NCBI GenBank assembly: GCA_947396885.1
Contig: OX377202.1
Span: forward strand, 58,306,034-58,370,033
Direction: 5' to 3'
DNA length: 64,000 bases
From: Heligmosomoides polygyrus polygyrus
Lineage: Eukaryota; Nematoda; Chromadorea; Rhabditida; Heligmosomidae
Position 1 is the stretch's first letter; every line of letters begins with the position of its first letter. The translations under genes and the position numbers were made by a program. Shown one piece after another: positions 1-8,784 of the stretch. Below the pieces are notes generated by a model. It saw only the letters and a program-made list of their open reading frames with translations, searched no databases and was not told the origin of the DNA.

Positions 1-1599
1 TTTCTTAAAACGTGTAGAGCTTGTTTTGAAAGGTGCTCGACCAGAGGCCGGATTCATGATTGGTAAGGTTAGGGATGAAAAAGTTTACTCAGTAAAGATA
101 GTGGGTGGAGGGTAAGTTTGGTATTCATGAACAGCTTATCAGCGTAGTCGTTTCATGCGTAAAAATTCGTCGAGCGGTTCATCCAGTGATGAACATTTCG
201 ATTCAGTTCGACGTTTATTTGCAGACATTTTTCTACCCAGTTGATTAGATAGTTAGTGGATGTCCTCGGAGAATAATTAATCCTTAGACGCTCATGTGTG
301 GTGGGACATGTGTACTTTTAGCGAAACAGCGTTTCTTAGCCAAAAAAAATGATAGCAACCACAGAAAGCTTTACGCGCATATAAAAAAGAAAAAAGAATT
401 TCGTCTATCACTCTGGTTTACAATCACACAAGAATAATACAATATACTTAGAGTATCTTAATTCTCTAGCTAGAATATATATTCTGCTCTCTAAATTAGG
501 GTGTTTTCAACACACCTCGCTTTGACTAACACCATAAGGCGTATGTTGGGATAGTTTATTATTGTTTTGTTGCTTCAGAACCAAAGACAAAGGAATTTTG
601 TGTGGAATAGGATCCTTGGCGACTGCTCATGAATGAACCTCACTGGATAAAACTTCCCGCTGATAAGCTTGCTTAGTAAGGATGATGGGTGTAGGGTAGA
701 TTTGGCATTCATAAGAGTGCGTAGCGCTATCATGGATATCACTGGATACTGCCTGCATTTTTAACTGATCATATCGATGTCGAAGGGCTAACGAGTATCT
801 TGAATTATTTGAATAAGTTTCGTTTCATATTTTACACATTTTAGTTGTTGTAGCAGCTCCCAATTATTATGGACATATAGGAACTTCTCTTGTCGGGGGA
901 GTGCACTGCTAGAAAAGAGAAACAAACACAAACACGCTGGCCTAGCCAAGCCAGAAACTTGAAAACAAGGAGAGGAGAACTATCGTAGATTCACTTATTG
1001 TGTAGTCTCTGTAAAACAGTGCCCTTTCTATTTTACCCTCCTTGTCAAATAAGTGTCCACTAGGACAGACACAACATTTAGGCCTATGTGTAGCTTCATT
1101 TCAACATTCGTGCTTACCTGATGCCGGTAACTTCACGTGCCGGACAACATAGAAAAAAAGGACCCGTCACTATGCAGGTTAGGGGAGGGCACTTCCCCGT
1201 AGTTGCGGATTTCTTCAATGTACAGCTCAAGGTACACCGTAAGCTGGTTTATCTCTGCTCTAGAATTTAGCTAGATTAAAAAAAGATTCATAAACAGAAA
1301 AAGAGAATTATGAAAAGGTGTCATCGCGACAGTGCATGTCCCCAACCCACCGCTATTGAACGACATCCTGCATAATATTTTTGAATTGCAGTAGGGGTGT
1401 ACGTAAAAAAATTGAATTTGCATTAGGGCTAACTTAGCAGTTGTTGAGTCGTAGCGTTTTCTTCCCTTTGCTCGATAATCATATAAAATTTTATGTATCA
1501 TACTCTATAATAACGGCCAGGCTATGAGTCATACCATCGATCGGCAGAAATTAGCCATAAAATAGGGAGAAAATCGGGGGGGGGGGGAGAATGGGAGGA
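1..1599. other. No gene seen; AT-rich non-coding DNA
   Basis: I see no convincing gene. Two blocks, about 60-131 and 642-714, resemble each other: both carry forms of TAGTAARGATRRTGGGTG followed by TTTGGYATTCAT. They are probably remnants of one old repeat. A run of G begins near 1577. Confidence 0.6.
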
Positions 1600-2188
1600 A
1601 AATTACGACACGAAAATAGCGAAAAATACCCAGACGTCTTCTACCTGCCTGGAAACTTTAGCCCTGGTGTAGTCGCAGTCGCTGAACACGAATCTGAAGT
1701 TCGTTTTTAAAGTATCGATCGCCATCAATCGATATTGATCAAATTACGGGTCGCGAAAATAGCGGAAAATGCGTAGACGTATTCTACCTGACTGGAAACT
1801 TCAGCCCTGGGGCAGTCGAGGTCGAACAACACGAACCTGAAGTTTGTTTTTGCAGTATCGATCACCGCCAATCGATACTGATCAAATTACGTGGCGCGAA
1901 AAAAGCGGAAAATACCCAGACGTCTTCTACGTGCCAGGGGATTCAGAAGACGTGCGGAATACGTCGCATGACGTACCTGGGACTCAAAAGACGTGCCAAA
2001 GACTTCGCTCAACGTGTTTGGGGATTCAGGTAGAGGGGCTGAAGATGTCGTCCGACGTGTCTGGGAATTCAGAAGGAGTGCCGAAGACGTCGTCCGCTAA
2101 GTGGGGATCATTGACGTAGACCCGTACCAGTAATGGGGGACCGTTTCACTAGGGGAGGACCTGTAGAGAGGAACCAATAGATCGCCCT
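1600..2188. repeat. Degenerate 142-bp tandem repeat and fragment of the Helitron-like family
   Basis: Three units begin at about 1600, 1741 and 1884 (period 141-143 bp). Each has AAATTAC, then GCGAAAATAGCGGAAAAT, then CAGACGTCTTCTAC. From about 1940 the sequence changes to short GACGTGCC/GATTCAG units and CCAGTAATGGGGGACC. These motifs match the inner part of the Helitron-like copies at 7529, 15592 and 52179. It is probably an older truncated member of that family; RTE-A1 is inserted just to its right. Confidence 0.6.
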
Positions 2189-2210
2189 ATCATACTACAC
2201 CCACGGATCT

Positions 2211-2249
2211 CCCTCGATAGAGAGCCTTCGGGCTCTCTTGTTAAGAGGG
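2211..2249 (+). other. 5'-terminal RNA hairpin with UUCG tetraloop (RTE-A)
   Basis: Starting 13 bases from the element's 5' end, CCCTC (2211-2215) pairs with GAGGG (2245-2249). Inside it GAGAGCC (2220-2226) pairs with GGCTCTC (2231-2237) around a TTCG loop. RTE-A2 keeps the outer stem. A diverged 5' end at 62111 keeps the same fold with different bases. It is probably an RNA structure of the element's 5' UTR; its role is unknown. Confidence 0.6.
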
Positions 2250-2703
2250 ATCTCGGGCCGCTTGTCGCAGGGCCACGTGGCGCGTCCCCGGGTGGTGGAT
2301 AGGGGAATTAAACGCGAACCAAATGCGACCGTGTACTGCCCAGAGACGCAGGTGGGATGCAGGGGATGGACTCCTTGCTCCTGCTGTGTCGGGTCGATGC
2401 GTTCCTTGTGCGTGGGAGCGGCATGTTCGTGCACAGTGTGCGTGGATGTGTCCGTGACTGTGCGGATTGTAACTGTGTCGGCTCGGCCAAAAGCTTGCAC
2501 TCGGTAGACTGGGAGTACATGTAAGGCGATTCGAGGCCGCCTTAAGTCTCGCCCCGTCCCTTCGAGCAGTCTGGCTGGCTGCCCGGAGTACCCCGCCCGC
2601 ACGACAGAGCCTGACTAGCTACCCGTGTTGTATTCCAGTCAAACACAGCAGCACTAAAGGGCCTCATTCCCCTGACCCCGAAAGAGCCCCCATTTCTGCA
2701 GCG

Positions 2704-3923
2704 ATGGGAAGGACGAGTACGGAGAGGCTGTTAAAATTTCAGGGCCTAACCAGGGTGCGCAAATTGAGAAGGACTAGGATGACGATTTGACTTATAACGC
2801 CCGCACACTTGCATCGGAAGCAGCCGGCCAGGACCTGATAATGCAAGCCAGGAAGATCAAGCACGACGTCATTGGACTGTCCGAAACGAGAAGACACCAC
2901 TTCCTACACGCCGCCTACGACTCCGGAGAAGAACTGTTCCTTGGAACATGGGACAGCAGGGGAGTAGACGGCGTTATTGTCCCTGTCAACACGCACTTGG
3001 CCATGAACATCGATCTCTGACAGTCTCTGACAACCCGAATCGGACGTCTGCGCCTGAAGTGATGTGGCTCCGTACTAGCTTTGACTGTATTCGTCGCGTA
3101 TGCCCCAATATCCGACTACGACGACGAAGAAGTCGAAGCCTTCTACGTGGAGCTGGAGAATTTCTATAAGGAAGACCACACCTTCTACAAGGTGATCATC
3201 GGCGACTTCAACGCCAAGATCGGGCCACGAAGGTCGCCGGAAGAACTTTACATCGGAACCCACGGTTTGGAGCGGAACGAGCAAGGTGAAAGGCTGTCTG
3301 AGTTTATAATGTCGACCAAGACCATCCATGGAAACTCGCAGTTCCAGAAGCCTCCCTCCCTACGATGGACCTGGGAATCCCCCGGTGGCCAGTTCCACAA
3401 CGAGATCGACCACATCATCTTCAATCGCAAGTATTGCCTGACCGATGTCTCCGTTGTCCCCAAGTTCTACACGGGATCGGACCACCGCCTCCTTCGCGCG
3501 AGGTTCCGCTTTTCGCGTCAAGGAGAGAAGGCCGCGAAGTTCAAGAAGAGGAATCCCAGAACGACCATCAACTGGGATCTCTACACCTCTCTTGTCGGCC
3601 TTTGGGAAGATGCCGTCATGGACAACGTCGACGAGGAATACGATCGCTTCGTGCACCATCTCCACGATAGTGCTAAGGGAGCCGAGAGCTTAAAGACCAC
3701 CAAGAGACGCCTGTCTCCGGAAACTCTTGAGCTGATACGCCAGCGTGGAGCAGCACGAGCGTCAGGCAACTACCAACTGACGTCCGATCTTGCAAAGCTA
3801 TGCAGAGCGGCGATAAAGGAAGATCTCAAGGAGAGAAGGGCGGAAGTGTTGGCTGAAGCAGCAGAGGCAGGACTGAGCATCCGCAATGCCCGCCGGAACT
3901 CGCCAACTTCAAGATCAAGATGA
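2704..3923 (+). pseudogene. RTE-A1 apurinic-type endonuclease region (broken)
   Basis: This is the N-terminal part of the RTE polyprotein: an exonuclease-endonuclease-phosphatase fold endonuclease that nicks target DNA to prime reverse transcription. Visible motifs are TYNARTL near 2789, LSETRR near 2877, GDFNAKIG (3201-3224), NEIDHIIF near 3400 and GSDHRLL (about 3474-3494). The start is taken as ATG 2704 because RTE-A2 keeps the frame from there into its CAYNARTL. Lesions: about one base lost near 2790 with an in-frame TGA; TGA at 3018-3020, where A2 has TAC; TGA at 3060-3062, where A2 has CGA; and one T missing near 3900 compared with A2 and the 30872 copy. The missing T ends this frame at 3923, while the RT continues in the next frame. 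Confidence 0.88.
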
Positions 3924-5617
3924 CCGCTCTCCGACGTCCTGACGGAACCATCACCTCTTCCAGAAGGACCATGGAGAAAGTCATCCACGACTTCTACTCC
4001 GATCTCTTCGATAGCCACGTCCACCTGCCCCCATGCCATCTTCCGCAGGATGGATACGTCGTCCCCTCTGTTCTCTCTTCCGAAATCCGACACGCCATCT
4101 CGTCGGTGAAGAAACGTACAGCACCCGGTTCTGACAGGATCAGAGCTGAACACCTGAAGAACCTCCCGCCAGCGCTCATCAACACCCTGGCGCGGCTCTT
4201 CACACGTTACCTGTCGGAGTGCAAGGTTCCATCTCAGTGGAAGACCAGCAGAACCGTCTTGCTGTACAAGAAGGGAGACGTGCACGACATTGGCAACTAT
4301 CGCCCGATCTGCCTGTTGTCCGTAGTCTACAAGCTGTTCACTCGAGTCATCCTGAATAGGATTAGTAGAACGCTGGACGAAGGACAGCCATGCGAACAAG
4401 CAGGATTTCGGAGAGGATTCAGCACGATCGACCACATACACACCATTACGAAGCTCATCGAAGTGTCGCGAGAGTACAAGCTGCCGCTGTGCCTTACGTT
4501 CATCGACCTGAAGAAGGCATTCGACTCCGTCGAGACTGAAGCGGTCATGGAAGCCCTGCTCACCCAGGGCGTTCCTACTCAGTACATCAGGGTCCTTCGA
4601 GAGCTGTACAGTGGATTCACGACCAAGATCTCACCATTCTACAACGACGTCGTCATTGACGTGAAGAGAGGTGTTCGACAAGGGGATACCATATCCCCGA
4701 AGCTCTTCAGCGCCACCCTCGAAAACGTCATGCGCGAACTAGAATGGGAAGACATGGGAGTGAAGGTCGACGGCCGGCAACTGCACCATCTTCGCTTCGC
4801 TGACGACATCGTGCTCATAACACCGAGCATCAGTCAGGCGGAACGAATGCTGGCCGACTTCGATCGTGTATGTGGAAGCGTTGGACTGCAGCTGAATCTT
4901 ACGAAGACGATGTTCATGAAGAACGGATGGGTTTCTGATGCCCCATTCTCGCTCAACGGAACGAACATCTCCGAATGCTCCAGCTATGTGTATCTGGGTC
5001 GCGAACTCAACATGGCCAACGACCTAGCACCAGAGCTGAGCAGGAGGAAACGAGCGGCTTGGGGAGCTTTCAAGAGCGTCGAAGAAGTCGCGAAGAAGAC
5101 GAAGAACGTCCGACTCCGTGCCCACCTATTCGACTCCACTGTTCTTCCTGCCCTAACATACGCCTCAGAGACCTGGGCTATACGAAAGCAGGATGAACAC
5201 GCGATCAGCGTCGCGCAGCGTGGAATCGAGAGGACGATGCTCGGAGTGACACGACTCACGCAAGTGAGAGAAGGCCTCCGGAGTTCCGAGCTTCGCCGAC
5301 GTTCGAAGATCAGAGACGCTGTCGCATGGGCCAAGTCGTCGAAAATTAGGTGGGCCGGCCACGTAATGCGATTCGCAGACACCCGCTGGACGAGAGTCGT
5401 CACAGATTGGATTCCGCGGGATGTCAAAAGAACACCAGGACGCCCACCAACGCGTTGGTCGGACTTCTTCGTGAAAGCCCTGAACGACCGATATGACGCT
5501 CTTCGTGTCCCTCGAGCGAGGAGGATCCATTGGACCACTCTGGCACGCGACAGGGACGAATGGAGACGCTGCTGGCGCCCGCTCGAGCAAGTCGATGATC
5601 AACGGGACGACAGGTGA
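3920..5617 (+). CDS. RTE-A1 reverse transcriptase region, open frame
   Basis: A 565-codon open frame carrying a complete RTE-type reverse transcriptase, which copies the element RNA at the nicked target. Motif A is FIDLKKAFDSV (4499-4531), motif B is GVRQGDTISPKLF (about 4671-4709) and motif C is FADDIVLI (4796-4819), so all three catalytic aspartates are present. The C-terminal part has the LFDSTVLPALTYASETW and RWAGHVMRF blocks common in nematode RTE elements. The ATG at 3920 is probably not a natural start: the frame is the continuation of the endonuclease ORF, separated from it only by the one-base deletion near 3900. RTE-A3 at 58066 matches this frame with only scattered substitutions. 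Confidence 0.9.
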   Translation: MTALRRPDGTITSSRRTMEKVIHDFYSDLFDSHVHLPPCHLPQDGYVVPSVLSSEIRHAISSVKKRTAPGSDRIRAEHLKNLPPALINTLARLFTRYLSECKVPSQWKTSRTVLLYKKGDVHDIGNYRPICLLSVVYKLFTRVILNRISRTLDEGQPCEQAGFRRGFSTIDHIHTITKLIEVSREYKLPLCLTFIDLKKAFDSVETEAVMEALLTQGVPTQYIRVLRELYSGFTTKISPFYNDVVIDVKRGVRQGDTISPKLFSATLENVMRELEWEDMGVKVDGRQLHHLRFADDIVLITPSISQAERMLADFDRVCGSVGLQLNLTKTMFMKNGWVSDAPFSLNGTNISECSSYVYLGRELNMANDLAPELSRRKRAAWGAFKSVEEVAKKTKNVRLRAHLFDSTVLPALTYASETWAIRKQDEHAISVAQRGIERTMLGVTRLTQVREGLRSSELRRRSKIRDAVAWAKSSKIRWAGHVMRFADTRWTRVVTDWIPRDVKRTPGRPPTRWSDFFVKALNDRYDALRVPRARRIHWTTLARDRDEWRRCWRPLEQVDDQRDDR

Positions 5618-5634
5618 TACATGTGATACAGGTG
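5603..5634 (+). repeat. RTE-A 3' terminal short repeat
   Basis: Consecutive near-copies of ACAGGTGAT/ACATGTGAT end the element. The same tail closes RTE-A2 (57382), RTE-A3 (about 59540) and RTE-A6 (about 50745). Short tandem 3' repeats in place of poly(A) are typical of the RTE clade. Confidence 0.8.
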
Positions 5635-5989
5635 ATCATACTACACACTATACGTACTGCGGGCCAAAAGCTGTACAAGTAAAACATCTAGCTTGGTGTG
5701 ATTGTCCCTAGCTTAGTGATACTGCAACATCGCGCGAAACGCGCAAGTGCGACGTACGCCGGTAGGCGTGACGGAGCATTTGTATTATATATATATAGTA
5801 TATATGGTAGTATATGTATATATAGTAGTATATAATATTAGGTTGGCAACTAATTTCGTGGACTCTCAAGAATCTTCAGCAAAAGTACTTATTAACAAAT
5901 AACTAATGACAATCTTTAACCAAAATAAGATCCCTCGGAATGCAGAAGTGCTTCCCATATATCAGGTAGCTGGTCCCACGGCCATGGAA

Positions 5990-6195
5990 TTATTGAGCTT
6001 TTAAAGCCGAGAATCTTTGGAGGTGCATTTTGACCCGGTCCACATTATTAAATCGTCTTCCAACCAAGAAGTACTGCACCGAACTAAAAATGTGGTAGTC
6101 ACTCAGCGCAAGGTCTGGGCTGTAAGGTGGATGAGTTTGACGCTCCCCGTCAAGGTCTTCTATTTTTTGAGGCGTCCGGTTCGCTACGTTCCCTC
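5990..6195 (-). pseudogene. mariner transposase C-terminus, inverted duplicate
   Basis: The minus strand encodes QKIEDL, then THPPYSPDLALSDYH with the third catalytic Asp, then FLVGRRFNNVDRVKMHL, in one open frame. This is the same C-terminal part as in the right arm but in opposite orientation and better preserved. It forms the left arm of the fold-back element. Confidence 0.85.
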
Positions 6196-6649
6196 CGTTT
6201 GGTGGTGTCAAGAAGGTATTAACTTCTGGGAGCTCGTCAAGAACGGTTCCAGCATTGATGCTGTAATCTACTCTTCTCAACCTGGCCGCGCGCAGACTGA
6301 ACTCCGCTGGAATCGATTCAGACAGATTTTCAGGAGCGGAATTATCTATCAGCAAGATAACGCCAGATCACACGTCACGAATCGGGAGCTTCAGAAAATC
6401 GAAGACCTTAGCTGGGAGCGTCTAAATCACCCTCCTTACAGCACAGGCTATGCGCCAAATGACTAGCACCTTTAAAGCACGCTGCAGCACTTCTTGGTTG
6501 GAGGACGATTTATTGATATGGACCATGTCAAAATGCACCTCCAAGGATTCTTGCCTTCAAAAGCACAAGAATTCTATAGCTGTGGGATGGGCCAGGTAGC
6601 TGATGAATGGGAAGCAGTCCCGCGTTCCAACAGATTTTACTTTGGTTGA
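6168..6649 (+). pseudogene. mariner transposase, middle and C-terminal part
   Basis: Reads VRYVPSVWW, then YQQDNARSH (second catalytic Asp motif of the DD34D family), then HPPYSTGYAPND where intact mariners have PPYSPDLAPSD. A TAG stop follows at 6464-6466. Homology continues in another frame through LQHFLVGGRF to about 6649. The N-terminal DNA-binding domain and the first catalytic Asp are absent, so it cannot encode an active transposase. Confidence 0.85.
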
Positions 6650-6727
6650 AAACTGTTATTTGTTATTTGTTTACAAACACTTTTGTTGAAGGCGCTTGAG
6701 AGTCCACGAAATTAGTTGCCAACCTAA

Positions 6728-7383
6728 TAGTATATATACAATATATGATAGATAGAATTAGATAATTAGATAGATAGTTTAAAGAATTGCCGTCTGAGGA
6801 AAACGAAGCAATCGGCCAGACTTTTGCTAATGCTGGTGATGTTATTCTGGCGGATCAGGTCGAGGAAGATAGGACTTTTTAAGTATTTATTATTGGACGA
6901 TATTTCGCATAATTTTTTCGAATAGTTAATAATAAACACTTGGCCTTAGGCGTTATTGATTCAGTATAATGGGATGTGGGTCTAAAGACGAAGTCATGGA
7001 AAAGAAAGGAATTAAAAGCAAAACCGGCAACGCTATTCTGTTTAGTAAAGGATCTACCCCATCTCTACAGTCGGGTAGAGTTTTTCACTACCCTTTACTC
7101 TAAACCGGTTTTCATGAATGCTGAGTAGCGCATGAAATTTTACCCCTCACCCTTGTCGACCTCTGAATATTTGCTTATCAATTTATTGTCGACGTGATAA
7201 TAGCTATCAATCGCCGAATGATAAACCTCTACCCTGCCCTTCACCCACCGCTTCACTATTGTGAATCACAGGAAATGCTCAAATTTCTACCCACTAGCCA
7301 CATAACCCAGGGTAAACTCAATCATGAATTCGGCCTCAGAATGAAAAGTAGAAAACATTGGCAGAAAAGCTGTTCAGCTTGAG
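6728..7383. other. No gene seen; AT-rich spacer with GATA-type simple repeat
   Basis: Starts with TA and GATA/ATTAGATA simple sequence (6728-6780). The remainder is non-coding to my reading. Confidence 0.5.
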
Positions 7384-7528
7384 GTGAAAGACGCTGTCGT
7401 TATCGCATGTGACCTCAACGGTCATGTTAGGATTGCGAAAAATGGTTACAACTGTCACGGCGGTTTTGTATATGGAACATGTAACGCTGATGGTGAGCGA
7501 ATCCTCGATTATGCGGAGTCGTATCCTA
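7384..7528 (+). pseudogene. RTE-B1 endonuclease fragment
   Basis: Encodes VVIACDLNGHV...GYNCHGGFVYGTCNADGERILDYAES, the Asp-containing core of an RTE endonuclease; RTE-B2 has the related VIVAAGDLSGHVGATKDGY at about 42880-42930. It stops abruptly at 7528, where Helitron-like copy A begins. RTE-B homology resumes on the far side at about 8785, with roughly 60 codons missing compared with RTE-B2. Confidence 0.75.
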
Positions 7529-8784
7529 TCCTACTATATATAAGCGAGAACGGTCGTTTGTCTGTGTGTGAGTGATTGTGTGTGTTTGTTTGCACAGAAG
7601 TGCTGAAGGAGTGTGTTGGGAGGAAGTATGGGAAGGGGGGGGGGGCGATGGTTGTATAATAGTTGTCAACAGTTGTCAACTGTTGAAGTTGTCGACAGGC
7701 GTCCATGTTCAGACGACATATCAACGATGTCGCGCAAAGGAGGTGCGTGTTGGGAAGAGATGTCCCCCACCTCCTTCAACATGCGTCAGGTGTCAGCGAG
7801 GTGGGTCAACAGGTGTCTGGGTTCAGAAGACGTGTCACCGATGTCACACCAAGGACGTTCGGGTTGAGGAGTGGTGTCACCGATGTCGCGCGAGGGTTCC
7901 GGATTCAGATGACGTGTTACCAGTGAAGGTGTGACCAGTAATGGGGACCGGTGAAGGATGGGGTTCCAGTAAGGGGACCGGTAAAGCGTTGACCAATAAA
8001 GGAGGGACCAGTGAAACTGGGACCAGCAATGAGGACCGGTGAGGGGGGGGGGGATCCAGTGAAGACCGGTGAAGGAGTGGGGAGGGGTCCAGTGAAAAGG
8101 GTACCGGTAGAATGTTGACCAGTGAAGAGGAGACCAGGTGAAGGGAGCAGGTGTACAATGAAGGAGAATCGGTGAAGGAGGGGGGAGGGGTCCGGTAAAG
8201 GGGGACCGGTAAGGAAGGAACCAATAATGGGGACCGGTGAGTTGGAGGAGGGGTCCAGTGAAGGGGAGACCGATAGAAGGTTGACCAGTGAAAGAGGGAA
8301 CAGGTGAAGGGGAACCGGTGAGGAAGGTACCATTAATGGGGATCGGTGAATGGGGGGAGGGGGTCCAGTGAAGGGGGACCGGAAAAGGGTTGATGAATAA
8401 AAGGAGGACCAGTGAGGGTGGGACCAGTAATGGTGATCGGTGAAGGATAGGATGATCAGCGAAGAGGGGACCAGTAAAGGGAGGTCCAGTGAAGGTGGGA
8501 GAAGTAGTAGGAACCGACGAAGGGGAAGGAGGACCAGTGAAGGGTGAACCGGAAAAGGGCTGACAATAAAGGGGAACCAGTGATAAGGAACCAGTTAAGA
8601 GGTCCAGTGAAGGTGATGGACCTGTTTTGCCCTATTCCGCTATAGCATTCTATATAGCAAAACCAGTTTTTTACTGTAATGAATGAGAGAAGGTCTGAAG
8701 AGGAGAAGAAGACGTTCGGGGTGTTCTATTCTCCGAGTTTGGGGGGGGGGGCGAAGCCCCAACCAGACGTGGCGGCCGGCAGGC
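7529..8784 (+). mobile_element. Helitron-like non-autonomous element, copy A
   Basis: Starts TCCTACTATATATAAGCGAG right after an A, as in copies B and C; 5'-TC after a host A is a Helitron hallmark. Next come a GTGT tract, GCACAGAAGTGCTGAAGGAG, a G-run, about 50-bp units built on GTGTCACCGATGTCGCGC, then a long degenerate minisatellite of ACCAGTGAAGG/GGGACCGGT. Near the 3' end is a GGGGCGAAGCCCC hairpin, another Helitron-like trait. There are no terminal inverted repeats and no real ORF; long frames on the minus strand are repeat artefacts. The 3' end is unresolved, because no clear CTRR follows the hairpin. Confidence 0.6.

Larger units (their letters stand above)
2199..5634 (+). mobile_element. 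RTE-A1, full-length RTE-clade non-LTR retrotransposon
   Basis: A 3.4-kb LINE-like element with one long endonuclease plus reverse transcriptase frame and no LTRs, the usual RTE layout. The boundaries are direct: ATCATACTAC is present at 2189-2198 and again at 5635-5644 as a 10-bp target duplication. The 5' start (ACCCACGGATCT) is the same as in RTE-A2 at 55137, which has its own 10-bp duplication. The 3' end is a short repeat of ACAGGTGAT type, typical of RTE tails. The coding frame is damaged by a start-proximal frameshift, two nonsense changes and a one-base deletion, so this copy is not autonomous as it stands, though it is barely decayed. Confidence 0.92.
5838..6727 (+). mobile_element. 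Fold-back mariner element with inverted transposase 3' ends
   Basis: An 890-bp element flanked by TA (5836-5837 and 6728-6729). It has perfect 33-bp terminal inverted repeats starting TTAGGTTGGCAACTAATTTC, a typical mariner terminus. Unlike a normal mariner, the two halves are long inverted copies of each other: 5838 to about 6190 matches the reverse complement of about 6371-6727, with many substitutions. Both arms are the 3' end of a transposase gene; only about 180 bp in the middle is single copy. A transcript would fold into a long hairpin. Confidence 0.85.

Noticed and set aside
2199..2340. Complete HDV-like ribozyme in the RTE-A 5' end
   Set aside because: The local hairpin is clear, but I could not find a consistent P1/P2 pseudoknot. 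Kept only as a hypothesis for testing.
7529..8784. CRISPR array, because of many short repeats
   Set aside because: The units are degenerate and contiguous without spacers of constant length, and the DNA is eukaryotic.
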